Source of the DNA: Corynebacterium coyleae
GTDB taxonomy: Bacteria; Actinomycetota; Actinomycetes; Mycobacteriales; Mycobacteriaceae
Direction: 5' to 3'
DNA length: 64,000 nt
Assembly (NCBI RefSeq): GCF_030408635.1
Contig: NZ_CP047198.1
Location: forward strand, 310,001 to 374,000
Under the pieces are notes generated by a model. That model was not told the origin of the DNA and ran no database searches. It was given only the letters and a program-made list of their open reading frames with translations. Position 1 is the stretch's first letter; every line of letters begins with the position of its first letter. The translations under genes were made by a program, and so were the position numbers. Below are positions 8,983 to 18,024 of this stretch, in pieces.

Positions 8983-10152
8983 GTCAAGTCCCTTGTAGTG
9001 GTGTAACGGTGTTTTCCTCTCGTTTGGGGTTTTAGCCTGCGAGTGCGGGCATGTCGGCATCGGTCGTGGTTGTGGGTGTGGTGATCAGGTTGAGGCGGCT
9101 CTTGGCTAGGACTTCCAGGCCGAGGTAGCGGCGGCCTTCTGCCCATTCATCGGTTTGCTCGGCCAGGACGGCGCCGACGAGCCGGACAATTGCTTCCCGG
9201 TTTGGGAAGATCCCAATCGCATCGGTGCGGCGCCGGATCTCGCGGTTCAGCCGTTCGGTGGGGTTGTTCGACCAGATCTGCTGCCAGACCTCGGTCGGGA
9301 AGCTGGTGAACGCGAGAATGTCAGCGCGGGCGGCATCGAGGTGGTCTGCGACGTCGGGGAGTTTCTCGGCGGTGTAGTCCAGTAGCCGGTCGAACTGGGC
9401 GTGAACAGCATCGGCGTCAGGCTGGTCATAGACGGAGTGGAGCATGGCCTTGACCGCCGGCCACAAGCTCTTGGGAGTGATGCTCATCAGGTTCGCGGCG
9501 TAGTGAGTGCGGCAACGCTGCCAGACGGCACCGGGCAGGTTCGCCGCGATCGCTTCCACGATGCCTTGGTGGGCGTCGGAGGTGACCAGCCGGACCCCGG
9601 ACAGTCCTCGGGCGACCGGATCGGCGAAAAACTTGTTCCAGGCCGGGCCGGTCTCGCTCGTGGCGACCCGCATCCCTAAGACTTCGCGATGCCCGTCGGC
9701 GTTGACCCCGGTCGCGAGCATGACGACCGCGTTGACCAAACGACTTCCCTCGCGAGCTTTCATCGTCAACGCGTCGGCGGTCACGAACGTGAACGGCCCA
9801 GCATCGCCTAGTGGGCGGTGTCGAAACCCGGCGACGTGCTCGTCCAACTCGGCGGCCATGCGAGAGACCTGGGACTTCGATAGCCGGTCGATTCCCAACG
9901 TCTTGACCAACTTGTCCATCCGGCGAGTACTGACTCCAGCGAGATAGCAGTCGGCAACAACAGTGATCAATGCGGACTCGGCGCGCTTGCGACGCTCCAG
10001 CAGCCACTCAGGGAAATAGGTGCCCTGGCGTAGTTTCGGGACCGCGATGTCCAAGGTCCCAACACGGGTATCGAGAGGCCGGTGGCGGTAGCCGTTGCGC
10101 TGGGCCCGTCGGTCAGGATCTGGGCGGCTGTACTCGGCACCTGCAACCGCAC
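8983..10152 (-). mobile_element. IS256-family element, truncated at its 5' end
   Basis: The 3' end is intact with the family terminal sequence GGTCAAGTCCCTTGTAGTGG near 8983, very like the left end at 3000. The transposase gene lacks its first about 65 residues and the second terminal repeat is missing; recognisable sequence stops near 10152. It is related to, but clearly different in sequence from, the element at 3002-4420. Confidence 0.75.
9032..10152 (-). pseudogene. IS256-family transposase lacking its N-terminus
   Basis: About 373 homologous residues are in one frame: GAEYSRPDPDRRAQRNGYRH, then the catalytic Mutator core FVTADALTMK, LVTSDAHQGI, VWQRCRTHYAANL and WSNNPTERLNREIRRRTDAI. 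The first 65-70 residues found in the relative at 3063-4308 are replaced by unrelated codons, and no ribosome-binding site is seen. GC content and codon use are higher than in the IS at 3002, in keeping with a different actinobacterial source. Catalytic aspartates and glutamate look intact, but without its start and left terminal repeat the element should be immobile. Confidence 0.8.
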
Positions 10153-10343
10153 GCAAACGACGGTTTGGTGGGCGCAAACACCTGGTTCGACCTAGTTTTA
10201 GCAAACTTTTTGACTGCAAAACTGTCTAAGGGCTACTGCCGTCGATCATTCGCGCTCAAAGCAAACGCAGCCCGGAATATCTCCATGCCGCGTAGGCAAA
10301 AAGTTGACCCAACTAGCCGGTTGCGAGTTTTTTAATTGAATAA
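10153..10343. other. Junction between truncated IS and iron-regulated operon
   Basis: No gene is recognised. The sequence becomes AT-rich from about 10300 towards the promoter of the methyltransferase operon. Confidence 0.35.
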
Positions 10344-10362
10344 TTAGGTTCACCTAAGCTAA
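10344..10362. promoter_or_regulatory. DtxR/IdeR-type iron box
   Basis: TTAGGTTCACCTAAGCTAA matches the corynebacterial DtxR consensus TTAGGTTAGCCTAACCTAA at 16 of 19 positions and lies 18 bases before the GTG start of the methyltransferase. It implies repression by iron-loaded DtxR. Confidence 0.75.
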
Positions 10363-10380
10363 TTCAGGTAGTATTTTGTT

Positions 10381-11193
10381 GTGTCAAAGAATCCTTCCAT
10401 TCCGCAAAGTGATCGCTCTACAAAAACCGCCGCCGGGCATTGGGTGCTGGCGCGCGCCGGGAAACGGGTCTTGCGTCCCGGTGGCCTGAAGCTCACCACG
10501 CGCATGCTGGATAAAGCAGATATTTCCGGCCGCGAAGTGGTGGAATTCGCCCCAGGTTTGGGGCGAACAGCGAAACTCATAGTCGACCGCGGCGTTTCCT
10601 CATATGTAGGAGTCGACCAAGATCCCGATGCCGTCGCAAACGTGCAAGACGTCGTCACCCCGCATGGCGGAAAGGTTATTAACGCGCAAGCCCAGAACAC
10701 CGGCCTGCCAGACGCCTCGGCTGACGTAGTGATTGGCGAAGCCATGCTGACGATGCAGGGCGAAAAGGGCAAGGACGAGATCGTGGCCGAAGCGTTTCGG
10801 CTGCTCGCTCCAGGCGGCTGCTACGCGATCCACGAGCTTGGGCTCACCCCTAACGATATTGACGCCCAGCTTGCCGACAACTTGCGTAAGCAGTTGGCCC
10901 AGACGATTCGCGTCAACGCCCGCCCGCTAACAGAAAACGAATGGTGCAAGGTGCTTGAAAACGCTGGCTTTACCATCGAATGGGTTGGTTTCGAGCCGAT
11001 GGCGTTGCTATCGCCGCGACGCAATCTAGCCGACGAAGGGCTGCTCGGGGTAGCGCGCATTATCAAGAATGTTCTCCGCGACAAGGATCTACGCCAGCGT
11101 ATTTTGACCATGCGCGCCACGTTCAACGAATACAAAGATCAGCTCACCGGAATCGCGGTCGTTGCCCGCAAACCCAAGACGCAAGAAGACTGA
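10381..11193 (+). CDS. SAM-dependent methyltransferase, iron-regulated
   Basis: A 270-residue class I methyltransferase. The SAM-binding glycine motif VVEFAPGLGRTAKL is at about residues 58-71, followed by the acidic strand end YVGVDQDP, motif II around ADVVIGEAML and the post-motif LLAPGGCYAIHELGL. It starts at GTG with a DtxR box just upstream and is followed 16 bases later by a cupin gene. The substrate is not evident; a role in siderophore or iron-related metabolism is inferred only from regulation and the IrtAB-like importer in the same island. Nothing suggests damage. Confidence 0.8.
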   Translation: MSKNPSIPQSDRSTKTAAGHWVLARAGKRVLRPGGLKLTTRMLDKADISGREVVEFAPGLGRTAKLIVDRGVSSYVGVDQDPDAVANVQDVVTPHGGKVINAQAQNTGLPDASADVVIGEAMLTMQGEKGKDEIVAEAFRLLAPGGCYAIHELGLTPNDIDAQLADNLRKQLAQTIRVNARPLTENEWCKVLENAGFTIEWVGFEPMALLSPRRNLADEGLLGVARIIKNVLRDKDLRQRILTMRATFNEYKDQLTGIAVVARKPKTQED

Positions 11194-11209
11194 AGAAAGA
11201 ACACCAGAA

Positions 11210-11548
11210 ATGAGTGACCCCAAACCCCTCCCGACGGCCATGCTCGGCTTCATAGACAACCTCGCCGACCGCATCGAATACGCAGAAAATTCCACCGTCT
11301 CAAAGACGCTTATGCAGGCAGAAGGCATTAACGTCGTGCTGTTCTCTTTCGACAAGGACGAGGAGCTCTCGGAACACACCGCGGCCATGCCCGTAATAGT
11401 GCAAGCCCTAGAAGGCGAACTAGAAATCACCGGCGACGGCAAGACCGTCATATTGAAGCCAGGAGGCCTGGTTCACTTCACGACGAGACTCCCCCACGCG
11501 GTAAAAGCCCTGACCAGGGCAAAAATGGTGCTCTACATGCTCAAGTAG
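11210..11548 (+). CDS. Small cupin-domain protein
   Basis: A 112-residue single-domain cupin. The beta-barrel motifs are partly conserved: DKDEELSEHTAAMPVIVQAL carries H and E of motif 1, then GELEITGDGKTVILKPGG and HFTTRLPHAVKAL carry the motif 2 proline and histidine. Such proteins bind a metal and either sense a small molecule or catalyse a simple reaction. It is the second gene of the iron-regulated methyltransferase operon, so the two probably act together under low iron. A strong hairpin follows at 11608-11652. Confidence 0.78.
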   Translation: MSDPKPLPTAMLGFIDNLADRIEYAENSTVSKTLMQAEGINVVLFSFDKDEELSEHTAAMPVIVQALEGELEITGDGKTVILKPGGLVHFTTRLPHAVKALTRAKMVLYMLK

Positions 11549-11607
11549 AGCGGATGGCAGTTCGGGGGCACAGTCTCTCGCGCCCGTCCCTAAACCTATT
11601 CACGCGG

Positions 11608-11652
11608 TTTTCTCACGACTAGTAGGTTCAGAACCTACTAGTCGTGAGAAAA
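11608..11652. terminator. Near-perfect 22-base hairpin after the cupin gene
   Basis: Two 22-base arms (TTTTCTCACGACTAGTAGG... and its complement) are separated by one base. T and A runs at the base of the stem could allow bidirectional termination; the single-base loop is unusual and the structure would also extrude as a cruciform. Confidence 0.6.
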
Positions 11653-11699
11653 ACTTATATTCCCATCTAAGTGCTCAGCATCTCGTTAGGTCTTACTTC

Positions 11700-11850
11700 C
11701 TAATGGAACCGAAGCCCCAGTTTCCGATAGAGATCGAACGGGCCGAAGTAACTCACGTTCATGGCATCACAGGCATCCGGAATCTTAATCTTCCTCTTCG
11801 AGTTGGGCGCCGGTTGCTCTGAAGTAACTACAAGACACTTTCTGCTATGG
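11700..11850 (-). pseudogene. C-terminal remnant of an unidentified gene
   Basis: The minus strand encodes KIKIPDACDAMNVSYFGPFD then LYRKLGLRFH before a stop at 11700. It has the look of real protein sequence but is fused upstream to an IS256-like end, has no start of its own, and belongs to no family I recognise. Confidence 0.35.
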
Positions 11851-12021
11851 GTTGCGTCCCTTAGTGTGGTGTAACGCTTGCTGATGGTGGGCCCCGGAAA
11901 TAGTGGGGCGGCCATCGTCAGTAATCTTCGACTCAACTACCACATCTCACCGAAAGGCACGTAACGATGACCGCTGCACCGCATTCTATCGACCCGACAA
12001 CCTATCTGGATGATCTGCTGG
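11851..12021 (+). mobile_element. 5' end fragment of an IS256-family element
   Basis: The terminal repeat GTTGCGTCCCTTAGTGTGGT and the first codons of a transposase (ATG at 11967, MTAAPHSIDPTTYLDDLL) match the right end of the element at 3002-4420, in opposite orientation. Only 171 bases survive before the IS3 copy at 12022 begins. Confidence 0.75.
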
Positions 12022-12077
12022 TGGGGTGTCATGATTCCGGTGGACGGTGAAACCCACCGATCTGGAAGGATTGAATC

Positions 12078-12386
12078 ATGCCACGTAAGTATTCGGATCA
12101 GTTTCGTCAGCAGTGCATTGATGAGGTGTTGATGTTCGGCAAGACTCGTGGTGCCGTGGCCCAGGAGTACGGGGTGTCGTCCTCGTCGTTGGGACGCTGG
12201 GTGGCCAAAGCCGAAGGCACCTTGGGCACTGGTTCCGGCAGCCACATGCGCGCTGCTGATGCCGCGTCGCAGGACCCGGCAGAGATGGCAAAGCGGATCA
12301 AAGAGCTCGAGCGTGAAAACGAGTTTTTAAAAAAAGCGGCCGCCTTCTTCGCCACGGAGCACACCACGAGGACCTCTTCGCGGTAA
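12078..12386 (+). CDS. IS3-family transposase OrfA
   Basis: A 102-residue protein with an N-terminal helix-turn-helix of the transposase_8 type (YSDQFRQQCIDEVLMFGKTR, then YGVSSSSLGRWVAKAE) and a leucine zipper (MAKRIKELERENEFLKKAAA) for multimerisation. A7G at 12329-12336, read as A AAA AAG in the zipper, is a classic -1 slippery site. Slippage there continues into the orfB frame to give the OrfAB fusion transposase. Confidence 0.9.
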   Translation: MPRKYSDQFRQQCIDEVLMFGKTRGAVAQEYGVSSSSLGRWVAKAEGTLGTGSGSHMRAADAASQDPAEMAKRIKELERENEFLKKAAAFFATEHTTRTSSR

Positions 12387-12430
12387 TTGCCCACTTCCAC
12401 GAAGAAGGCAACCCCTGCCCCCGCTACCCA

Positions 12431-13294
12431 GTGTCAATGATGTGCCGTGTGTTGGAAGTATCCAGCTCCGGCTATTACGCCTGGCGCAAGCGTAGAGATA
12501 CTCCGCCGGCCGGTGGCACACCGCGGGCGAAACGCGCGGCGATTACCGATCTGGTTATCGAGATCTTCAACGAGCACAACGGTTTTGCCGGGGCGCGCAC
12601 TATCTACCGGCAGCTTCAGGCCCAAAACGTTGCAACCACGCTGTATGCGGTGCGAAAGATCATGGCTGACAACACGCTGCACACCAAGTACCGTCGCGCG
12701 TTTAAACGCACCACGATCCAAGACCCGCAGGCGAGCGCACGAGCTGATCTGCTTCGGCGCCGTTTCTACCCCGCGATGCCGACAACCTATCTGTGCGGCG
12801 ACATCACCTACCTGCGCACCGCGCAGGGATGGATGTATCTGGCCGTCGTGATCGATCTGAGCACACGGATGGTTGTCGGGTGGCAGATCGCAGACCGGAT
12901 GAGTGCGCAACTTGTCGTCGACGCGCTGACCATGGCGCACGCGGCCGGTTTCGTCGCGGGCAACGCGGTGTTTCACTCCGACCGCGGCTCGCAGTACACC
13001 TCGAAGCAGTTCGCGCAAACAGCCAAGAAACTCGATGTGCGTTTAAGCACCGGCGCGGTCGGTGTGTGCTGGGACAACGCGGTTGCGGAGTCGATGTTTT
13101 CCACGTTGAAGCTGCATCTGCTGTACGAAAAGAAGCAGTTCGCGTCGAAGTTCGACGCCCGCTACGAAGTCGGACACTGGATCGAGGCGTACTACAACCG
13201 CCGCCGCATCCACTCCACCACCGGGCTGATCCCCGCCGAAGCAATGCGCCAATTCAAAACCCGCTGCGCCGACACACACGCCGCCGCAGCCTAA
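12431..13294 (+). CDS. IS3-family transposase OrfB (DDE catalytic domain)
   Basis: The frame carries the HTH_21 region (GYYAWRKRRDT, GFAGARTIYRQLQAQ) and the rve-type catalytic core: first aspartate in YLCGDITYL, second in VFHSDRGSQYTS, glutamate in NAVAESMFSTLKLH, followed by the IS3-typical WIEAYYNRRRIHSTTGLIPA. The true product is probably the OrfAB fusion made by -1 frameshift at 12329-12336, because the open frame upstream of the ATG (HEDLFAVIAHFHEEGNPCPR) is in phase with it. Catalytic residues look intact, so this copy may be active. Confidence 0.9.
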   Translation: MSMMCRVLEVSSSGYYAWRKRRDTPPAGGTPRAKRAAITDLVIEIFNEHNGFAGARTIYRQLQAQNVATTLYAVRKIMADNTLHTKYRRAFKRTTIQDPQASARADLLRRRFYPAMPTTYLCGDITYLRTAQGWMYLAVVIDLSTRMVVGWQIADRMSAQLVVDALTMAHAAGFVAGNAVFHSDRGSQYTSKQFAQTAKKLDVRLSTGAVGVCWDNAVAESMFSTLKLHLLYEKKQFASKFDARYEVGHWIEAYYNRRRIHSTTGLIPAEAMRQFKTRCADTHAAAA

Positions 13295-13348
13295 CCCCCA
13301 CAACCAAACACAACGGGTTTACCCGTCCACAAAATTTGACACAGCCCA

Positions 13349-13588
13349 ACCCACCTGCAACCACCGCCTGCAACCACCAGCAGTAGCGCTGTCGGCCAGG
13401 AGGCAGGGCGCGCAGGAGAGGTTGCGGGCATCGTCGACCAGACCGCCCGGACACTGCTGGAGGCCATGGACATCAAGGTCGTGCTCAACGACGGCACACT
13501 GGTGGGCAAACTCGCCCCGGGCATCAACCGCCAGCTGGCACGTATCAACTCCCACCACACGGTGCTCGCCACAGGAGGAGGCGTTTGA
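13349..13588 (+). pseudogene. Phage tail tape-measure protein, C-terminal fragment
   Basis: The frame ending in TGA at 13586-13588 reads GRAGEVAGIVDQTARTLLEA, then MDIKVVLNDGTLVGKLAPGI and NRQLARINSHH. The phrase 'lvGkLaPgi.r.L' is the usual end of actinophage tape-measure proteins, and the next gene is the distal tail protein, as expected. The whole front (over 1,000 residues normally) and all head genes are gone, replaced by the IS3 element. Confidence 0.7.
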
Positions 13589-14274
13589 TGCACGGTTTCA
13601 CACTCGACAAAACTGTGCCCTCAACGTCGCTGGACCTCAGGCTCACCGGCCCGGTCGACCTACCGGTCGCCGAGCGGGTCACAGACGATATTGAGGTGGC
13701 AGGCAGGTCCGGGACGCTGACCCGCCTCGGCGGCTGGCACGACACGACGATCACGTTGCCGCTCGCCATCAAAGGCGACCTGGCCGCCTACCACAAGGCC
13801 ACACTGGCGCTGACCCGGGCAACAACCATTGACCTGTCCCACCAGCCCGGGGCCTTCCACAAGATCAAACACGCCTCCATCAGCCCACTGCGCACGGACA
13901 TGTCCTCGTGGGGATTCTTCGAGGCACACCTTGTATGCGAGCCGTTTAGCTACCTCGACTCGGGGCTGACCACCCACACGCTCACCGCCTCCGGGCAGAT
14001 CACCAACCCTGGCCTGGTGGATGCGGCACCGATCATCACGATCAAGGGCACCGGGGCGTTGACGCTGACGATCAACGGAACTACCTACCGCGTCCAGTCA
14101 CCTGCAGGGCAGATCACCCTGGACTCGGCCCGGCTTGTCGCGCACGTCGCGGGCCGGGTGCAAACCGACGCGGTCACTGGCACGTTCCCGATCCTCACCC
14201 CAGGGGTCAACCGGGTCACTTTGGGTAGTGGCATCTCCAAAGTCGAGATCACCGGGAACTGGCGAAACCCCTAA
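13588..14274 (+). CDS. Phage distal tail protein (Dit-like)
   Basis: A 228-residue protein. The N-terminal sheet domain includes RSGTLTRLGGWHDTTITLPL, the siphovirus tail-component signature, and the C-terminal half is a galectin-like beta sandwich region (ITIKGTGALTLTINGTTYRV, then VTGTFPILTPGVNRVTLGSG). The ATG overlaps the tape-measure stop (TGATG). Dit forms the ring joining tail tube to tip and precedes Tal, as here. The gene is intact, but upstream morphogenesis genes are missing, so it is part of a dead prophage. Confidence 0.8.
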   Translation: MHGFTLDKTVPSTSLDLRLTGPVDLPVAERVTDDIEVAGRSGTLTRLGGWHDTTITLPLAIKGDLAAYHKATLALTRATTIDLSHQPGAFHKIKHASISPLRTDMSSWGFFEAHLVCEPFSYLDSGLTTHTLTASGQITNPGLVDAAPIITIKGTGALTLTINGTTYRVQSPAGQITLDSARLVAHVAGRVQTDAVTGTFPILTPGVNRVTLGSGISKVEITGNWRNP

Positions 14275-14356
14275 CCTGGCCCATCACTTTGCTCTAAGTG
14301 CGCCCGTAGCCGTTTCTTTGGCTGCGGGCGAAACGTCTGTGAAAGGAACCCCACCG

Positions 14357-17278
14357 ATGCTCACCGTGCATGCCCCGACTGCCACCACGTTCACCGCCAC
14401 CGGCGAGGGTGTCCTCGACCCGGAACTCCTCGACGCCCGGGTTATGGAGGAGCTCGGCGGAGCCTACCAGCTGACCGTCACCTACCCAGCAGACGGGCCA
14501 CTGGCATCACAGCTCGCAGTCGAGGCGATCATCGCAGCACCGGTGCCCGGCACCACCATCCGGCAAGGGTTTCGCATCCACGAGGTCACCACAACCCTGG
14601 ATGGGCTACTCGAGATCACGGCCTTCCACCTGTTCTACGACCTGGCAGGCAACTTCATCGCCGACACCTTCGTGGTCAACAAAACCCCCAAGGCAGCCCT
14701 CGACCAGCTCCTTAGGTCTGCGAGCACGCCGCACCGGTTCACCGCGACCAGCTCCGATACGGCCACCAGGGCCTCTGCGCGCGTGGTGCGGATGAATCTC
14801 GCCGCCGCGATCATGGACCAGGCCTCGGATAACACGTTCGCCTCCCGGTGGGCCGGAGAGCTCACGCGCGATAACTGGCACATCCACCACGCCGCCACAC
14901 GCGGCGCGGATCGTGGGGTCGTGATCCGGGATCGCAAGAACCTCACCGGCTACACCTCGACCATCGATCTGACGAGCGTGGTCACCCGGATCGTGCCGGT
15001 CGGGTTTGATGGGATCACCCTGCCCGAGCTCTACGTCGACTCGCCACACCTGAATGCCTACGCGATCCCGCATATCAAGGTGATGCGCTACCCGGACATC
15101 AAAGCGATCGCCGACGCAGATAACCCCCGCGAGGACGAAGTACCTCTGCCGCAAGCACACGCCCTTCTGCGTCAAGCCGCCAAGGCCGAGTACGCCACCA
15201 ACCACGTTGATACCCCTGCCGCGAGCTACACCGTCTCCTTCGTCGACCTTGCCTCCACGAGCGAGTACGCCGACCTCGCCGAGCTGGAGACCGTCCTGCT
15301 GGGAGACACGGTGACGGTACAGCACGCCGACCTGGGCGTGTCCCTGTCAGCGCGGGTTGTCGGCTACGAGTACGACCCGCTCCGACAGACATATATTTCG
15401 GTGGAGCTCGGGTCGGTTGCAGGGAAGTTCACCCAGATCACCCGCCAGATCACCACCGCGCAGACGGCCGCCCAGATGGCCGCTGATCTCGCTGGCGTGG
15501 CGCTGGCATCAGCGGACGGGAAATCCACCAACCATTACGGGCCGAAACAGCCCGCTGCAGCCCGCCTCGGGGACACGTGGTTTAGGGACAATGGCGAGAG
15601 CATCGAGATCTGGATCTACCAAATCACCGACACCGGCGAGCCCGGCTGGGTTGCCCTTGCCACCGATCTCAACCATGCTCAGGTCAGCGCTGAGCTTGCC
15701 GAGGCCCGCGCCGAGGTCGAGGCTGCGAAAACCGCTGCTGACGATGCCCAAGCTGCCGCTGCCGCTGTCGCTGCTCGTCTCACCGAAGCCGAAGCCGAGA
15801 TCAGTCAGGCACGCGAGGCAGCCAGCCAGGCCGAAGCCACAGCACGGGAAGCTGAGGCGGTAGCCGGAGAGGCTGGCATGAAGGTAGCCGGGCTTGAGAG
15901 CTCAGTCTCCCAAGCACAACACCGTGCCGATACGGCCTACGAGACGGCACGGCAGGTTCAAACCAGCAGCGAGGCCCGGTTCACTGAGCTGACGAACGCG
16001 GATAACAGCCTCGCCTCGTCACTTTCAATGATGGCCAGCGACCTGAACCTGCGCGTGCGCTCAAGCGAGATCATCTCCCAGATCAACATCTCACCCGAAA
16101 TCATCTTGATTGACGGTAAACGCATACACATCACCGGCCAAACCAGTATCGATAACGCCACGATCACCACCGCAATGATCGCCAACGCGGCGATCACCGA
16201 CGCCAAGATCGCCAACCTGTCGGCTGCCAAGATCACCACCGGCACACTCGCGGCTGCCAGGATCGCGGCCGGATCGATCACCAGTGACAAGCTCACGATC
16301 GCTGATGGGTTCATCAAGACGGCGATGATCGCTAACGCAGCGATCACGGACGCAAAGATCGGCTCGTTGTCGGCCTCGAAGATCACCACCGGCACCCTGT
16401 CTGCGGCGCGGATCGCGGCCGGGTCGATCACCAGCGACAAGCTCACGATCGCAACCGGCTTCATCCAAACCGGAATGATCGCGGATGCGGCAATCACCTC
16501 GGCGAAGATCGGTGCACTCGACGCAGGCAAAATCACCACCGGCGTGCTTAATGCCTCGCGTATCGGGGCGCGGTCGATCACAGCGGACAAACTCGCAACC
16601 AACGCCATCCAGGTAGGGCTTGCCGGGTGGACGAACTCCATTCGCATCAGCCCCACGCAGATCGCCTGGTACAACGGGGCCACATTGGAAGGGAACATCA
16701 CCTCGTCGGGGATGCGGTTCTACTACGGTTCCCGTTTCATCGGATGGACCGGGCAGCAATCGAAAGCCGGTGCAGCGGACATCCGTGGTATCTCGAACTC
16801 GTTGGAATACACCGGCGACTACATCAGCTGGTCGTACAAAACGACGTCGACGAGCACCACGTACACGACCATGCTGACCCTGGATCCGAGGGGCAAGTTC
16901 TACGGCAAGTCGGGTATCCACCTCGGTGCCGCGCTACGCACTCACGGGCACGACTTCTACACCCAAGGCAACCGGATCATCATCCCGCAAGACTGCACCC
17001 TCACCGGGGTGGGCACCTACCCGGGCTGGGCAGGAAGCAGTGGCAGGTCCAAGGTCGTGTTCCACACCAACGACCTGTACGTGATCAGCGGCAACACCTT
17101 CTACAACATGACCAGCGTGTTCAACCGAGTCAAAGACCTCATGTCGCGGATGAACTCACTGATCTCACTGCTGAACCAAGGCTGGGTGAAAAACATCAAC
17201 AGCGGCGCAAACGGCAACATCACCTGGAATTACTTCAGCAACACCGGGCTGTCGTCCATGTCGACCACGTTGAGCTAA
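14357..17278 (+). CDS. Phage tail tip protein (Tal/prophage endopeptidase-like) with receptor-binding repeats
   Basis: A 973-residue protein. Residues 1-370 form the Tal/gp27-like tail hub (HAPTATTFTATGEGVLDPEL, VTTTLDGLLEITAFHLFYDL, ...LGDTVTVQHADLGVSLSARV). About 430-555 is an Ala/Glu-rich coiled coil. About 595-745 holds about three imperfect repeats built on 'AMIANAAITDAKI..LSA.KITTGTL.AARIAAGSITSDKL', a right-handed spike-like array. The remainder is a probable receptor-binding head ending SSMSTTLS. The ATG at 14357 has GAAAGGA upstream; earlier in-frame codons are read-through of the Dit region. A hairpin (CGCCCGTAGCC...GGCTGCGGGCG, about 14307-14336) lies in the gap. Confidence 0.82.
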   Translation: MLTVHAPTATTFTATGEGVLDPELLDARVMEELGGAYQLTVTYPADGPLASQLAVEAIIAAPVPGTTIRQGFRIHEVTTTLDGLLEITAFHLFYDLAGNFIADTFVVNKTPKAALDQLLRSASTPHRFTATSSDTATRASARVVRMNLAAAIMDQASDNTFASRWAGELTRDNWHIHHAATRGADRGVVIRDRKNLTGYTSTIDLTSVVTRIVPVGFDGITLPELYVDSPHLNAYAIPHIKVMRYPDIKAIADADNPREDEVPLPQAHALLRQAAKAEYATNHVDTPAASYTVSFVDLASTSEYADLAELETVLLGDTVTVQHADLGVSLSARVVGYEYDPLRQTYISVELGSVAGKFTQITRQITTAQTAAQMAADLAGVALASADGKSTNHYGPKQPAAARLGDTWFRDNGESIEIWIYQITDTGEPGWVALATDLNHAQVSAELAEARAEVEAAKTAADDAQAAAAAVAARLTEAEAEISQAREAASQAEATAREAEAVAGEAGMKVAGLESSVSQAQHRADTAYETARQVQTSSEARFTELTNADNSLASSLSMMASDLNLRVRSSEIISQINISPEIILIDGKRIHITGQTSIDNATITTAMIANAAITDAKIANLSAAKITTGTLAAARIAAGSITSDKLTIADGFIKTAMIANAAITDAKIGSLSASKITTGTLSAARIAAGSITSDKLTIATGFIQTGMIADAAITSAKIGALDAGKITTGVLNASRIGARSITADKLATNAIQVGLAGWTNSIRISPTQIAWYNGATLEGNITSSGMRFYYGSRFIGWTGQQSKAGAADIRGISNSLEYTGDYISWSYKTTSTSTTYTTMLTLDPRGKFYGKSGIHLGAALRTHGHDFYTQGNRIIIPQDCTLTGVGTYPGWAGSSGRSKVVFHTNDLYVISGNTFYNMTSVFNRVKDLMSRMNSLISLLNQGWVKNINSGANGNITWNYFSNTGLSSMSTTLS

Positions 17279-17298
17279 CCGAACAGAAAGGACCACCT

Positions 17299-17730
17299 AT
17301 GCGTTTCCTCCTACCGGCACACCAGATCCGCCCCTCGATCGCGCTGCTTGACGACATGCCGTTGACAGGTGGCGCGTCCAGGGCACGCAGCAAACTCATC
17401 CGGCTTCTCGAACAGACCTATGCCAGCTTCGCCGAAGACGAATACGAGCTCGTGCGCGCCCACGCCGTGTGTGATGAGGACGGTCAACCCGTCATCGATA
17501 ACGACGGGACCCTCACCCTGGCCGACCCGGATCACGCCACCGGGTTCCACGCCCAGCACCAGGCACTGCTGGCCCAGCGCGTCGAAGTCGAAGGCCCCAC
17601 CTACGAGCATCACGGCCACGACGTCCTCAGCTTCCTCGACGCCTCGGAGATGGAACTCACTGGCAGCGCGGCAGCTGCCTACGACGCGCTCTACGACGCC
17701 ATCACCGAATCCCTCGCCGGGGGTGAGTAG
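17299..17730 (+). CDS. Small phage protein downstream of tail tip (DUF1617-like)
   Basis: A 143-residue acidic protein following Tal by 20 bases with ribosome-binding site GAAAGGA. Motifs include SRARSKLIRLLEQTYASFAE and EDEYELVRAHAVCDEDGQPV. Length, charge and position between tail and lysis genes resemble phage DUF1617-type proteins of unknown function, but the assignment rests mainly on context. It appears intact. Confidence 0.6.
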   Translation: MRFLLPAHQIRPSIALLDDMPLTGGASRARSKLIRLLEQTYASFAEDEYELVRAHAVCDEDGQPVIDNDGTLTLADPDHATGFHAQHQALLAQRVEVEGPTYEHHGHDVLSFLDASEMELTGSAAAAYDALYDAITESLAGGE

Positions 17731-17735
17731 CACCC

Positions 17736-17939
17736 ATGAGCACCCCAACCACCACACCCGTGACCGGTGAGGACGACGAGGAAGGGATCGTCGAGGTCAT
17801 CGGCAGCGGCCCGAAAGCCCTCCACACTGTCTCGGCCACCCCAGCCACGGATCAACCGCCTGCCGCGCCCACCGAACACACCGGGACGATCGACCTGTAC
17901 GAGCCGATCCTGGAGATCCTCACCAGCCCGGAACTCTAA
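17736..17939 (+). CDS. Hypothetical phage protein, 67 residues
   Basis: A Thr/Pro-rich, acidic peptide (TGEDDEEGIVEVIGS...TIDLYEPILEILTSPEL) with no family I recognise. It sits five bases after the preceding gene and is followed by a terminator-like hairpin, so it ends the tail operon. Similar short proteins often precede holins in actinophages. Confidence 0.5.
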   Translation: MSTPTTTPVTGEDDEEGIVEVIGSGPKALHTVSATPATDQPPAAPTEHTGTIDLYEPILEILTSPEL

Positions 17940-17959
17940 CGCCCAACTGCACTGCCAAT

Positions 17960-17988
17960 AGGCCCACACCACTTCGGTGCGGGCCTTT
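17960..17988 (+). terminator. Rho-independent terminator after phage tail genes
   Basis: AGGCCCACACC-ACTT-CGGTGCGGGCCT forms a stem of about 11 pairs (with one G-U) followed by TTTGT. It separates the tail operon from the holin-amidase pair. Confidence 0.7.
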
Positions 17989-18024
17989 GTCGTGTGCCCA
18001 CAAACGGGAAGGAACCCACTTTCT

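Larger units (their letters stand above)
12022..13348 (+). mobile_element. IS3-family insertion sequence, copy 1 (1327 bp)
   Basis: The element has terminal repeats TGGGGTGTCA and TGGGCTGTGTCA (the latter read inward from the right end) and the two-frame orfA/orfB layout. A second copy of the same length lies inverted at 52241-53567. Copy 1 has no target duplication: its left flank is an IS256 fragment and its right flank a phage tape-measure gene. It therefore sits at a rearrangement junction. Confidence 0.9.

Noticed and set aside
14135-14356. A longer start for the tail tip gene at 14135
   Set aside because: It overlaps the Dit gene out of frame and lacks a ribosome-binding site; ATG 14357 has GAAAGGA at good spacing and starts the hub domain.
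16150-16600. Tandem DNA repeats that could suggest a repeat array
   Set aside because: They are coding repeats of the phage tail tip protein (AITDAKI...TSDKL units), in phase with the gene.
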